Part shown: positions 25,875 to 34,011 of the stretch, in pieces
Numbering within the stretch: position 1 is the first letter of the stretch
Layout of the letters: the number at the start of each line of letters is the position of its first letter
Program-made: the position numbers and the translations under genes
Notes under the pieces: model-generated
Told to the model about the DNA's origin: nothing
Databases searched by the model: none
What the model saw: only the letters and a program-made list of their open reading frames with translations
DNA from: TMED14 sp003507115
Lineage (GTDB): Bacteria; Bacteroidota; Bacteroidia; Flavobacteriales; Schleiferiaceae
Assembly: GCA_943787925.1 (NCBI GenBank)
Contig: CALSOH010000002.1
Coordinates: forward strand, 496,001 to 560,000
Reading direction: 5' to 3'
DNA length: 64,000 nucleotides

Positions 25875-26495
25875 ATGAGCGACAAAGTCCGACTCCACGT
25901 CAAAGGCCTCACCTACAGTGAACGGCCCACAGGGGCCTATGCCCTGCTGTTGGAATCGGAAGGGGACAAGCGCAAGCTCCCCATCGTGATTGGCGCCTTC
26001 GAAGCACAAAGCATTGCGATAGCCCTGGATAAAATGACCCGGCCTCCGCGCCCCATGACGCATGACTTGTTTGCCTCGGTCATGGAGTCCCATCACATCG
26101 AACTGACGGAAGTCATTATTCAGGATTTGCAAGATGGGGTCTTCTATGCCGTGCTTGTCTACGCCAAAGGAAGTGATGTGCGCATGACGGACGCACGTCC
26201 TTCCGACGCTATCGCCCTGGCTTTGCGTGCCGATTGTCCCATTTACGCCCACCAATCCGTCATGGACAAGGCAAGCATGGCGGAAAGCGACGCCAAAGTC
26301 GCCGCCGCCAACCCCGACGAATCCCCAGAGGATGTAGCCACGGACTCGGAGGAATCTGCCCTCGAAACGGCGGAAACCCAACGCGCGCTGAGCCAAGCTT
26401 CCGCGGAAACACTGGAAGATTTACTCAATCGTGCATTGCAGCACGAAGATTACGAACTTGCGGCTCGCATCCGCGATGAACTCAACAAACGATAA
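25875..26495 (+). CDS. Bifunctional nuclease (DUF151) with C-terminal UVR motif
   Basis: 206 residues. Residues 1-135 are the bifunctional nuclease (BFN) domain, with LPIVIGAFEAQSIAIAL, PRPMTHDLFASVME and SDVRMTDARPSDAIALALRADCPIY. A Ser/Glu/Ala-rich linker follows, and residues about 172-206 are a UVR motif (LEDLLNRALQHEDYELAARI), as used in UvrB-UvrC contact. The BFN-UVR fusion is common in Bacteroidota. Plant relatives have nuclease activity on RNA and DNA; the role in bacteria is not known. It sits between etfA and the nucleoside transporter with no real gap, so co-transcription is likely. Confidence 0.9.
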   Translation: MSDKVRLHVKGLTYSERPTGAYALLLESEGDKRKLPIVIGAFEAQSIAIALDKMTRPPRPMTHDLFASVMESHHIELTEVIIQDLQDGVFYAVLVYAKGSDVRMTDARPSDAIALALRADCPIYAHQSVMDKASMAESDAKVAAANPDESPEDVATDSEESALETAETQRALSQASAETLEDLLNRALQHEDYELAARIRDELNKR

Positions 26496-26497
26496 CC

Positions 26498-27781
26498 ATG
26501 GAAATCCTACGCGCGCTCGGCAGCCTTGTCCTCATTTTGGGGATTCTCTTTTGGGCCAGCGCCAACCGGCGCGCCATTTCCTGGTCCCTGGTGGCCAAGG
26601 GCATGCTCATTCAATTTGGTCTAGCCTACCTCATCCTCGAAGTAGACAGCATTTCCGCAGCCTTTGACTCCATCGGAAAGGGCTTTGTCGCCCTCCTTGG
26701 CTTTGCCCGCGAAGGCAGCCTCTTCCTCTTTGGAGACCTGGTGGGACGGGTAGACAGCTTTGGCTACATCTTTGCCTTCCAAGTACTCCCCACCATCGTC
26801 TTCTTTAGTGCCATCACGAGTTTGCTCTTCCATTTTGGCATCCTCCAACGCGTGGTATGGGTGTTTGCATGGTTCATGAAGCGCACCCTCAAGCTATCCG
26901 GGGCCGAATCCCTCTCCGCTGCCGCCAACGTTTTTGTGGGCCAAACCGAAGCACCGCTTTTGGTCAAGCCCTACATCGCCGGGATGACGCGCTCTGAACT
27001 CCTCTGCCTCATGTCCGGAGGCATGTCCACCATTGCTGGGGCCGTCCTCGCCGCCTACATCAACTACCTCGGCGGAACCGACGAAGCCCGCCAAATTTTC
27101 TTCGCCCGCCACCTGCTTGCCGCCTCCGTCATGAGCGCCCCAGCCGCGATCATCGCCGCCAAAATCCTCATGCCCGAAACGGAAAAGTTTGTCGACACGG
27201 CAGATGTCAAGATTGAAAAGCAAGGAAACTGGCTGGAAGCCATTGCCCACGGCACAGGCGACGGCCTGAAAATGGCCGTCAATGTCGGCGTGATGCTCCT
27301 CGTGTTTACCGCCATGATTGCCTTGACAAATGCCCTGTTGAGCGGGGCCATTGGGGAGTGGACCGGTTTGAATGCCTGGATTGCTTCGGCCACCGACGGC
27401 CGTTTCACCGAATTCAATCTCCAAGCCATCTTCGGCATTACGCTGGCCCCCTTGACCTGGTTGATGGGGGTCCCCTGGGCCGATGCCGCAGCCGTCGGTC
27501 AGCTCTTGGGCGAGAAGACGGTGCTCAATGAGTTTTATGCCTATGTGTCCATGGGCAATTTGATGGAAGGCGGCCAACTCGGTAGTGAGAAGGCCCAAAT
27601 CCTCTCCACCTACATCCTCTGTGGTTTTGCCAACTTTGCCTCCATCGGCATCCAAATTGGAGGCATCGGTGCCCTCGCTCCCGAACGCAGAAAAGACTTG
27701 AGCAAACTGGGCTTGCGCGCCTTGCTAGCGGGCACTGCGGCTTCCTTGTTTACGGCTATCTTAGTGGGCATCTTGTATTAA
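26498..27781 (+). CDS. Concentrative nucleoside transporter (CNT/NupC family)
   Basis: 427 residues with about ten hydrophobic segments. Recognisable CNT motifs include FLFGDLVGRVDSFGYIFAFQVLP, ANVFVGQTEAPLLVKPYI, MSGGMSTIAGAVLAAYI, APLTWLMGVPWADAA and LSTYILCGFANFASIGIQIGG. These line the nucleoside and cation sites. CNT proteins bring nucleosides into the cell along with protons or sodium. It lies between the BFN nuclease and thyA, which fits a shared theme of nucleotide supply. The ATG is two bases after the previous stop. Confidence 0.94.
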   Translation: MEILRALGSLVLILGILFWASANRRAISWSLVAKGMLIQFGLAYLILEVDSISAAFDSIGKGFVALLGFAREGSLFLFGDLVGRVDSFGYIFAFQVLPTIVFFSAITSLLFHFGILQRVVWVFAWFMKRTLKLSGAESLSAAANVFVGQTEAPLLVKPYIAGMTRSELLCLMSGGMSTIAGAVLAAYINYLGGTDEARQIFFARHLLAASVMSAPAAIIAAKILMPETEKFVDTADVKIEKQGNWLEAIAHGTGDGLKMAVNVGVMLLVFTAMIALTNALLSGAIGEWTGLNAWIASATDGRFTEFNLQAIFGITLAPLTWLMGVPWADAAAVGQLLGEKTVLNEFYAYVSMGNLMEGGQLGSEKAQILSTYILCGFANFASIGIQIGGIGALAPERRKDLSKLGLRALLAGTAASLFTAILVGILY

Positions 27782-27817
27782 CCGCCCCGGAACACCGTTC
27801 CAATTCGAAGCACTCCG

Positions 27818-28696
27818 ATGAAAGCCTACCACGACCTGATTCACCGCGTCCTCGCCGAGGGCGTGCACAAGGAAGACCGCACCGGAACCGGGACCCTTTC
27901 TGTTTTTGGGCACCAAATGCGCTTTGATCTTCAAGCGGGCTTCCCGATGATGACCACCAAGAAGCTGCACTTGAAGAGCATCTTGCACGAACTCATCTGG
28001 TTCATCCGCGGCGAAACCAATATTCGCTACCTCTGCCAGAACGGCGTGCGCATCTGGGACGACTGGCCTTATGCCAAATACAAAGCCTCCGGCGACTTTC
28101 AAGGCGAAGACATTCGCGCCTTCGCCGCACGCATTGCGGAAGATGCCGCCTTTGCCGAAAAATGGGGTGAGCTTGGGCCCGTCTATGGACACCAGTGGCG
28201 TTCCTGGCCCGGCCCCAACGGCGCCGTCGACCAACTCAAGCAGGTCCTTGAAGATCTCCGCCAAAATCCAGATTCCCGCCGCCACATAGTCAGCGCCTGG
28301 AATCCCGGTTACATCGACCAAATGGCCTTGCCTCCCTGCCACGCCTTCTTCCAGTTCTACGTCGCAGAGGGAAAGTTGAGCTGCCAGCTATACCAACGCT
28401 CCGCGGATATTTTCCTGGGTGTGCCCTTCAACATTGCCTCCTACGCCCTACTCGTGCACTTTATGGCGCATGATTTGGGCCTCGAAGTCGGGGACTTTGT
28501 GCACACCTTAGGCGACGCCCACATATACAGCAACCACCTCGACCAGGTCAAACTTCAGATCAGCCGAGAGCCGCGCACACTTCCTACCCTTTGGCTGAAT
28601 CCGGACGTGAGGTCCTTGTTTGACTTCACGTACGACGATGTGCGTTTGGAGGGCTATGATCCGCATCCGCACATTGCGGGGGCTGTAGCCGTTTAA
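27818..28696 (+). CDS. thyA: Thymidylate synthase
   Basis: 292 residues, somewhat longer than the 264 of E. coli ThyA because of an insertion after the Trp-Asp-Asp region. It converts dUMP to dTMP using methylenetetrahydrofolate. Conserved segments are HKEDRTGTGTLSVFGHQMRFDL, LIWFIRGETNIRYL, the catalytic Cys174 in LPPCHAFFQF, the dUMP-binding SCQLYQRSADIFLGVPFNIA and GDAHIYSNHLDQ. folA begins nine bases after its stop, the usual pairing, since ThyA makes dihydrofolate that DHFR reduces. Confidence 0.97.
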   Translation: MKAYHDLIHRVLAEGVHKEDRTGTGTLSVFGHQMRFDLQAGFPMMTTKKLHLKSILHELIWFIRGETNIRYLCQNGVRIWDDWPYAKYKASGDFQGEDIRAFAARIAEDAAFAEKWGELGPVYGHQWRSWPGPNGAVDQLKQVLEDLRQNPDSRRHIVSAWNPGYIDQMALPPCHAFFQFYVAEGKLSCQLYQRSADIFLGVPFNIASYALLVHFMAHDLGLEVGDFVHTLGDAHIYSNHLDQVKLQISREPRTLPTLWLNPDVRSLFDFTYDDVRLEGYDPHPHIAGAVAV

Positions 28697-28705
28697 ATTG
28701 ACTGT

Positions 28706-29188
28706 ATGCTGACCCTCATTGTTGCACACGACCAAAATCTCCTCATTGGCGGGGGAAATCGGCTTCTTTGGCATTTGCCGGAGGACCTCAAACGCTTCAA
28801 GGCCTTAACCAGCGGCCACCCCATCCTTATGGGGCGCAAAACCTTCGAATCCATCGGCCGACCGCTCCCCCAACGCACCAATATCGTCATCACGCGCAAC
28901 CCGGATTGGTCCCATGAAGGGGTCCTGACCGCGGAGAGTCTCGAGGAAGCCATCGGGATGGCCTCCATGAAGGATTCCGAAATTTTCTTGATTGGCGGGG
29001 GCGAATTGTACCGACAAGGTCTTCCCCATGCAGATCTACTCGAAATCACGGAAGTTCACGCCGAATTTGACGGCGATACGTGGTTCCCCGAATACCGTAG
29101 CGACTTTACCGAATTATCTCGGGAAGGGCATCCGGCCTCCGCGGAGCAGCCCATCGGGTATGCTTTCGTGCGGTACGCACGGAAATAA
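28706..29188 (+). CDS. folA: Dihydrofolate reductase
   Basis: 160 residues, the standard single-domain length. The substrate and cofactor motifs are in order: IVAHDQNLLIGGGN, WHLPEDLKRFK (Glu in the active-site acidic position), PILMGRKTFESIGRPLP, NIVITRNP and EIFLIGGGELYRQGLP. It reduces dihydrofolate to tetrahydrofolate with NADPH and closes the cycle opened by the upstream thyA. The residue before the active-site Trp is Leu, not the Pro seen in E. coli. The gene ends 32 bases before the convergent clpX stop. Confidence 0.96.
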   Translation: MLTLIVAHDQNLLIGGGNRLLWHLPEDLKRFKALTSGHPILMGRKTFESIGRPLPQRTNIVITRNPDWSHEGVLTAESLEEAIGMASMKDSEIFLIGGGELYRQGLPHADLLEITEVHAEFDGDTWFPEYRSDFTELSREGHPASAEQPIGYAFVRYARK

Positions 29189-29220
29189 TAAAACCGGAAT
29201 TTCGGAAATTAAGGCGCCGT

Positions 29221-30423
29221 TCAGGCCGCCTTTAAGCTGTCAACTTTAGAGAGCTGCTGTGCCACCATTTCTGCCGTAACATGGACGGATTCTGGCAACT
29301 CGTACATGGCATCCGTCAAAATGGCCTCGCAAATACTACGAAGCCCACGGGCTCCCAGCTTGAATTCCAGGGCCTTGTCTGCGATGGCTTCCAGGGCGGC
29401 AGGCTCGAAAGTCAGCGTGATTTGGTCCATCTCAAACAGGTGGCCATATTGCTTCACCAAGGCATTCTTGGGCTCCGTCAAGATGCGGAGCAGGGTATCG
29501 CGCGTCAAGGGCTCCAAGTAGGTCAGGACGGGCATTCGGCCAATCAATTCGGGAATGAGCCCAAAGGCCTTCAAGTCCTGGGGAGCCACCGCGGAGAGAA
29601 AGTTCTCTTCTTGGATATCTCCCCGGCGAACGCTTCCTCCATAGCCGACCACTTGAGTGTTCAGTCGACGGGCAATGTGACGGTTAATGCCATCGAAGGC
29701 CCCTCCTGCAACAAATAGAATGTCGCGGGTATCCACTTCGACAAACTTTTGATCCGGATGCTTGCGGCCTCCTTTGGGCGGTACGTTGACCTTCGTCCCT
29801 TCCAAGAGTTTGAGCAGCGCCTGCTGCACCCCTTCCCCGGAAACGTCCCGGGTAATGGAAGGGTTGTCGCTTTTGCGGGCAATCTTGTCGATCTCATCGA
29901 TGAACACGATACCGCGTTGGGCCGATTCGACGTTGTAATCCGCGGCCTGAAGTAAGCGGGTCAGAATGCTCTCCACATCCTCGCCCACATAGCCGGCTTC
30001 GGTCAAAACTGTGGCGTCCACAATGGCGAAGGGCACATTGAGCATGCGGGCAATCGTTCGAGCCAGGAGGGTCTTACCCGTACCTGTTTCCCCCACCAAA
30101 ATGACGTTGGACTTTTCAATTTCAAAATCGTCCACGCCGCCTTGAAGGACCCGTTTGTAATGGTTATAGACGGCTACGCTCAAGGTCTTCTTCGCCGAGT
30201 CCTGCCCAATGACATATTGATCGAGGTGGGCGCGAATATCCTTGGGTTTGGGGAGTTCAAATTTAGAAGACTCTCCGGGATGACCCTGACGTGCCTCTTC
30301 CAAGACAATCTCATGGGCCTGCTCAATGCAGGATTCACATATGTGTGCATCGAGCCCTGCGATGAGGAGCCCCGCATCGCTCTTCGGGCGGCCACAAAAC
30401 GAACACTGCGAAACTTCCGACAT
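29221..30423 (-). CDS. clpX: ATP-dependent Clp protease ATP-binding subunit ClpX
   Basis: 400 residues from MSEVSQCSFCGRPKS at 30423; a longer in-frame start at 30459 would run into clpP. The N-terminal C4 zinc finger (CSFCGRP, later CESCIEQA) binds substrates and adaptors. The AAA+ core has Walker A GETGTGKT, Walker B VFIDEIDKI, the pore loop region GGAFDGINRHIARR and sensor 2 near LGARGLRSICE. ClpX unfolds proteins and feeds them to ClpP. The start is one base past the clpP stop; tig-clpP-clpX read in that order on the minus strand, as in many bacteria. Confidence 0.98.
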   Translation of the reverse strand: MSEVSQCSFCGRPKSDAGLLIAGLDAHICESCIEQAHEIVLEEARQGHPGESSKFELPKPKDIRAHLDQYVIGQDSAKKTLSVAVYNHYKRVLQGGVDDFEIEKSNVILVGETGTGKTLLARTIARMLNVPFAIVDATVLTEAGYVGEDVESILTRLLQAADYNVESAQRGIVFIDEIDKIARKSDNPSITRDVSGEGVQQALLKLLEGTKVNVPPKGGRKHPDQKFVEVDTRDILFVAGGAFDGINRHIARRLNTQVVGYGGSVRRGDIQEENFLSAVAPQDLKAFGLIPELIGRMPVLTYLEPLTRDTLLRILTEPKNALVKQYGHLFEMDQITLTFEPAALEAIADKALEFKLGARGLRSICEAILTDAMYELPESVHVTAEMVAQQLSKVDSLKAA

Positions 30424-30424
30424 G

Positions 30425-31096
30425 TTACCCGCGTTTTTTGCCTTCCAGCACTTCGTCAATCATGCCATAGGCCTTGGCTTCCTGGGAGGTCATCCAATAG
30501 TCGCGGTCAGAATCCTTCTCCACTTTGTCGAAAGGTTGACCCGAGTGGTTGGCGATGATTTCGTACAATTCCTTTTTGAGCTTCAGAATCTCGGTCAAGG
30601 TGATTTCCATATCGCTGGCTTGGCCTTGCGCGCCACCCATCGGTTGGTGAATCATCACACGGGAGTGCTTCAAAGCGGAACGCTTGCCCTTGGTCCCGGC
30701 ACACATCAAAACAGCGCCCATAGAGGCTGCCATGCCCGTACAAATCGTCGCCACATCGGGGCTCACCACTTGCATCGTGTCGTAAATGCCCAAACCCGCA
30801 TATACGGACCCACCAGGGCTATTCAAATAAATCTGGATGTCTTTTTTGCTGTCCGCCGATTCGAGGAAAAGAAGCTGTGCTTGCACAATGTTGGCGACTT
30901 GGTCGTTGATGCCCGTTCCCAAAAAGATGATACGGTCCATCATTAAACGCGAGAATACATCCATTTGCGCCACATTGAGTTGACGCTCCTCAATGATGTA
31001 GGGCGTCAAGGAACTATCCACATAATGCTGCATCGTCAAGCTGCTGATGCCCTTGTCAAGCATCGCATAGCGTTGAAATTCTTTACCTAAATCCAT
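30425..31096 (-). CDS. clpP: ATP-dependent Clp protease proteolytic subunit ClpP
   Basis: 223 residues. The serine protease triad is visible: Ser125 in CTGMAASMGAVL, His150 in RVMIHQPMGG and Asp199 in DSDRDYWM. The segments RIIFLGTGINDQVAN and IYLNSPGGSVYAGLGIYDTM are also standard. The protein is 25-30 residues longer at the N-terminus than the E. coli mature form, which may represent a propeptide or N-terminal gate; this is inferred from length. Fourteen subunits form the barrel that ClpX docks on. The gene lies nine bases after tig and one base before clpX. Confidence 0.98.
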   Translation of the reverse strand: MDLGKEFQRYAMLDKGISSLTMQHYVDSSLTPYIIEERQLNVAQMDVFSRLMMDRIIFLGTGINDQVANIVQAQLLFLESADSKKDIQIYLNSPGGSVYAGLGIYDTMQVVSPDVATICTGMAASMGAVLMCAGTKGKRSALKHSRVMIHQPMGGAQGQASDMEITLTEILKLKKELYEIIANHSGQPFDKVEKDSDRDYWMTSQEAKAYGMIDEVLEGKKRG

Positions 31097-31105
31097 GACG
31101 GAAAA

Positions 31106-32446
31106 TTATTTGTTGCGGTTAGCCAATTTAAGGAAATCGGCATAGTTACTCTTGCTCGTCTTTAGGGTGAAGGCGCCCTTAAAGAAGGCCATCATCTTTT
31201 CTTGCAATATTTGTTCCGAAAGTTGCTCGGATTGCTCACGGTTTTGCAACACACTCATGGCTAACTGCTCCGCTTGGGCGTCGTCCATCATTTGGCCAAA
31301 CTGCGCCATCCGGCTCTTCACCATGGATACCGCATGGGCCACTAGTTCTTCTTTGTGCACATGCAAGTGCTGCTCGCGAACCAATTTGCCTTCGATCAGC
31401 TGCCAACGCATAGCCTTTTCGGTGTTCGGCCATTGCTCTTCCACTTCTTCCATGCTTGGGGCTTTCTCGCCCTGCTGGGTGATCCACTTCTTCATGAAAG
31501 CCTCGGGCATGTTCATCTTGGTCTTCATCAAATGGTCCGTCACCGTATTGAAGAAATGTGTGTCCGCATCGCGCTGGTACAGTCCTTTGAGGTCCTCTTC
31601 AATTTTGCTACGCATTTCCGCTTCGTTGCTCACGGCACCCTCTCCAAACAACTTATCAAAAAGCTCCTGATTGATGTCCGCCGGCTCCAAATGGTAGATG
31701 GTCTTCAAGGTCAACATAAACAACCCGGTTGAAGCCGCCTGTTCGATTTCATTGAGGCCTAAAACGTCCTCCAATTTGAAGGTGTCCGCGAAGTGCTTGG
31801 ACGCATTGAGCTCCAAGGTGTCGCCCACTTTCATGGCCAAGGCCGCTTTCGCCACTTTCTTGTCACTGATGGACTTCATGCCTACGCGGCCCTCTTTGGC
31901 CTCGGCTCCGTCCACGGGTTGGCCTTTCTTGTCCACCATTTGGAAGGATCCGAAGAGGATGTCTTCTGCACCGACCGCATCCACTTCCGACATTTTGCCG
32001 TAGCGGTTGCGAATATTTTCGACCTCTTCATCGATCACGGCCTTGGTTGGCTCGATTTCGATGTAGGGGAGTTTTACTTTCTCGCTGATCTCGAGATCAA
32101 ACTGAGGGGCCACGCCAATCTCAAATTGCACTTGGAAGCTTTCCGCGGCAAAGTCTACCTGACTGGGCAAGGGCAAGGGTTGGCCCAAAATTTCCAATTT
32201 CTCCGACTCCAAGTAATTGTACAAGCCGTCTTGCAACATCTTGTTCACCTCGTCAATGCGCACCGAAGATTCGTACTGCTTGCGGATCATCGCCATCGGG
32301 GCCATTCCTGGACGAAAGCCCGGAATATTCGCCCGCTTGCGGTAGTCGGTCAAGGCTTTTTCTACTTTGTCCGCAAAATCGGCCTGGGCGATTGCGACGG
32401 TAATGACCCCATTGTTCTTGGCGTCGATCGTGTGGGAAACATTCAT
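31106..32446 (-). CDS. tig: Trigger factor, ribosome-associated chaperone
   Basis: 446 residues from MNVSHTIDAKNN at 32446; an in-frame ATG at 32476 was rejected because the promoter lies there. The ribosome-binding domain has the signature RKRANIPGFRPGMAPMAMIRKQYE. The central PPIase-like region and the long helical C-terminal arms follow. The FKBP-like motif is weak, as is common in Bacteroidota trigger factors. It binds nascent chains at the ribosome exit tunnel. It leads the tig-clpP-clpX operon. Confidence 0.95.
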   Translation of the reverse strand: MNVSHTIDAKNNGVITVAIAQADFADKVEKALTDYRKRANIPGFRPGMAPMAMIRKQYESSVRIDEVNKMLQDGLYNYLESEKLEILGQPLPLPSQVDFAAESFQVQFEIGVAPQFDLEISEKVKLPYIEIEPTKAVIDEEVENIRNRYGKMSEVDAVGAEDILFGSFQMVDKKGQPVDGAEAKEGRVGMKSISDKKVAKAALAMKVGDTLELNASKHFADTFKLEDVLGLNEIEQAASTGLFMLTLKTIYHLEPADINQELFDKLFGEGAVSNEAEMRSKIEEDLKGLYQRDADTHFFNTVTDHLMKTKMNMPEAFMKKWITQQGEKAPSMEEVEEQWPNTEKAMRWQLIEGKLVREQHLHVHKEELVAHAVSMVKSRMAQFGQMMDDAQAEQLAMSVLQNREQSEQLSEQILQEKMMAFFKGAFTLKTSKSNYADFLKLANRNK

Positions 32447-32473
32447 AGGTATAAAGTCTTTGAAAAAGGACGG

Positions 32474-32481
32474 CAAAGGTA
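32474..32481 (-). promoter_or_regulatory. -7 element TACCTTTG of the tig-clpP-clpX operon
   Basis: An exact TAnnTTTG match on the minus strand, 27 bases before the tig ATG at 32446. Confidence 0.55.
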
Positions 32482-32535
32482 CGGAGGATTCGGCTTCTTA
32501 GGGTAAAAGGGGAAAGCGTCGAATCCTCAATAGAA

Positions 32536-32579
32536 ATCCCCGCCAAATAGGCGGGGATCCTTGATGCGCGAAGGGGGAG
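32536..32579 (-). repeat. Degenerate duplicate of the tRNA-Leu 3' end and its terminator
   Basis: A hairpin (ATCCCCGCC with GGCGGGGAT, 32536-32558) is followed by TGCGCGAAGGGGGA at 32565-32578. The same order, a CCCCGCC hairpin then TGCGCGAAGGGGGA, occurs at 32693-32739, where it is the terminator and 3' end of tRNA-Leu. The left copy has no cloverleaf around it, so it looks like a relic of a duplication. The 276 bases from 32447 to 32722 hold no gene. Confidence 0.5.
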
Positions 32580-32689
32580 TGCCCGCTTAGCGGGCGGACC
32601 TTTGGGAAGCTGCACCTCACGATCCCTTGCCAGAGCAGATTTTTACTACTGCTGGTCTTTCAAAGGAACGTTAGCGCCCGTCAGATAGT

Positions 32690-32719
32690 AAAAATCCCCG
32701 CCCTTTTGGGGCGGGGATT
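32690..32719 (-). terminator. Terminator of the tRNA-Thr/tRNA-Leu unit
   Basis: An 11-base stem (AATCCCCGCCC with GGGCGGGGATT) followed on the minus strand by a T tract, three bases past the CCA end of tRNA-Leu. Confidence 0.85.
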
Positions 32720-32722
32720 CTG

Positions 32723-32808
32723 TGGTGCGCGAAGGGGGACTCGAACCCCCACATCCTACGGACACTAGATCCTGAGTCTAGCCTGTCTACCAATTTCAGC
32801 ACTCGCGC
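32723..32808 (-). tRNA. tRNA-Leu (anticodon CAG)
   Basis: A long class II tRNA of 86 bases with an extra arm. Acceptor GCGCGAG pairs with TTCGCGC (one wobble), the anticodon stem CTAGA/TCTAG encloses CTCAGGA giving CAG, and the T arm reads GGGGGTTCGAGTCCCCC. The discriminator is A and CCA is encoded at 32723-32725. Confidence 0.95.
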
Positions 32809-32826
32809 GCTTTTCCAACACTTTAG

Positions 32827-32899
32827 AGCCACTCATGGGACTCGAACCCACGACCCTCGCATTACGAATGCGATGCTCTACCAACTGAGCTAAAGTGGC
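32827..32899 (-). tRNA. tRNA-Thr (anticodon CGT)
   Basis: 73 bases forming a full cloverleaf: acceptor GCCACTT with GAGTGGC (one wobble), D arm GCTCAGTTGGTAGAGC, anticodon stem TCGCA/TGCGA around TTCGTAA giving CGT, and a T arm with GGTTCGAGTCC. CCA is not encoded. It lies 18 bases upstream of tRNA-Leu on the same strand. Confidence 0.95.
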
Positions 32900-32909
32900 A
32901 AAGGGGCGC

Positions 32910-32940
32910 CAAAGGTAGTACCCAGAAAAAGGTTTTTCAA
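32910..32940 (-). promoter_or_regulatory. Promoter of the tRNA-Thr/tRNA-Leu unit (TTG-N20-TACCTTTG)
   Basis: On the minus strand TTG (32938-32940) and TACCTTTG (32910-32917) are 20 bases apart. The -7 element ends ten bases before the tRNA-Thr 5' end, the same distance as at tRNA-Gly. Confidence 0.75.
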
Positions 32941-33324
32941 CTAGTCGCGCGGTTCTTTCTGACGCGCTTGGATTTTGGACTCGCTCATCCCGGCATTGGA
33001 TTGAATCAAAATGTAGATCCAGCCGCGGGATTCAATCTTGACGGCCGTATAGCCCTCATCGCCATACGTCTCCAGGATGCGCAAAGCTTGATCCTTGTTG
33101 GGTTGGTAAATTCGGCGCACCACCTCCATATAATCCTGACTGTAACGGCCCGAAACTTCATACCACGTCCGAACGTATTCTCCTTGCTCTTTGAAGGTTT
33201 TGAAATGGGTTCCATAAAATGCATGGGGAACCTCTAAAGCCACAGACTGGCCGTGAAGAACCCGTGCTGTAAATAAAAACATCAGGAGCAAGACTCCTTT
33301 TAGAGCACGCAAGGAACCATCCAT
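32941..33324 (-). CDS. Small exported protein with a repeat-like C-terminal module
   Basis: 127 residues from the ATG at 33324, which gives a plausible signal peptide (GVLLLMFLFTARVLHGQ). In-frame ATGs at 33357 and 33405 would lengthen the N-terminus, the latter overlapping the upstream gene. The mature part is small, basic and alternates strands and helices, with DYMEVVRRIYQPNKDQALRI and a closing VKIESRGWIYILIQS. No family was recognised. It is the last gene of the minus-strand run before the tRNA promoter and may form an operon with the barrel-like gene 49 bases upstream. Confidence 0.6.
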   Translation of the reverse strand: MDGSLRALKGVLLLMFLFTARVLHGQSVALEVPHAFYGTHFKTFKEQGEYVRTWYEVSGRYSQDYMEVVRRIYQPNKDQALRILETYGDEGYTAVKIESRGWIYILIQSNAGMSESKIQARQKEPRD

Positions 33325-33373
33325 CCTATTCCGTAATCTTGAATGGATTTCGGGCATCGAAAAGTATGAGTGA

Positions 33374-33964
33374 TTAAATGCCGATTGGCAAAACGTATGC
33401 GACATTCACCCCGACGCCTGCATAGGAGGAAAAGTCTAATGCGAGACTCACTCCTTTGAACACGTCAAAACTTGCGCCCAAAGCCTTTCTTCCACTCCCA
33501 ACAATGTCATTCCCATTGCCCACGGAGCGGAAAAAGCCATAAGGACCAAATAAATCCATTTGAGCGTAAACAGTCAAAGGCCCAATCGTGTAGGTGGGAC
33601 CAAAGATGGCACGGAAGTAACGATCGGTCATGACAGCAGGGTCATTCTCGAAATAGGGCGTTTCAGCCTTTCTCCATTCTACCGTTCCTATGATGCCGAA
33701 ACCCTTGTATGCATCGGTCGCGCCTAACATCACGCGGAATGGCGCCTTAACAAAATCTTGCTTCACCAGATTGTGTGTCGGTAACAAACCAGCACCCAAA
33801 AAAATATTGATTTTGGTTGAATCATTTTTAGCGGCTTCCCCATCCACTGTTTCTTGCACAACTTCAGTAGCTGCTCCTTCCTTCGAGGTTTCCTCGGGAC
33901 TAACCACCTGGCTATTTGCGGCTAGGGGCAGTAGGGCCAAAATGAAGATTTTCAGTTTTTTCAT
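33374..33964 (-). CDS. Exported small beta-barrel-like protein
   Basis: 196 residues with a signal peptide (MKKLKIFILALLPLAANSQ). A Glu/Thr-rich linker of about 30 residues leads into a domain made of alternating hydrophobic strands with Gly turns (NIFLGAGLLPTHNLV, FGIIGTVEWRKA, IGPLTVYAQMDLFGPYGFF). It ends in YAGVGVNVAYVLPIGI. This pattern suits an eight-strand outer-membrane barrel, but no named family was recognised. A -7 element (TATCTTTG at 33982-33989) gives it its own promoter. Confidence 0.7.
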   Translation of the reverse strand: MKKLKIFILALLPLAANSQVVSPEETSKEGAATEVVQETVDGEAAKNDSTKINIFLGAGLLPTHNLVKQDFVKAPFRVMLGATDAYKGFGIIGTVEWRKAETPYFENDPAVMTDRYFRAIFGPTYTIGPLTVYAQMDLFGPYGFFRSVGNGNDIVGSGRKALGASFDVFKGVSLALDFSSYAGVGVNVAYVLPIGI

Positions 33965-33981
33965 GGTTTCAGCAGTTTGTA

Positions 33982-33989
33982 CAAAGATA
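33982..33989 (-). promoter_or_regulatory. -7 element TATCTTTG
   Basis: An exact TAnnTTTG match on the minus strand, 17 bases before the ATG at 33964 and within the 47-base gap that ends the long upstream gene run. Confidence 0.55.
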
Positions 33990-34011
33990 CACGACTCTTA
34001 AGATAGTAAAA

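Noticed and set aside
25374..26396. A 340-codon open frame on the minus strand across etfA and the bifunctional nuclease
   Set aside because: The opposite strand encodes clear family members in order; the antisense product shows no known motif and results from high GC.
29186..29223. Possible terminator between folA and clpX (TTAAGGCG and CGCCTTTAA)
   Set aside because: The imperfect stem overlaps the clpX stop codon and lacks a clear T tract on either side, so it was not listed.
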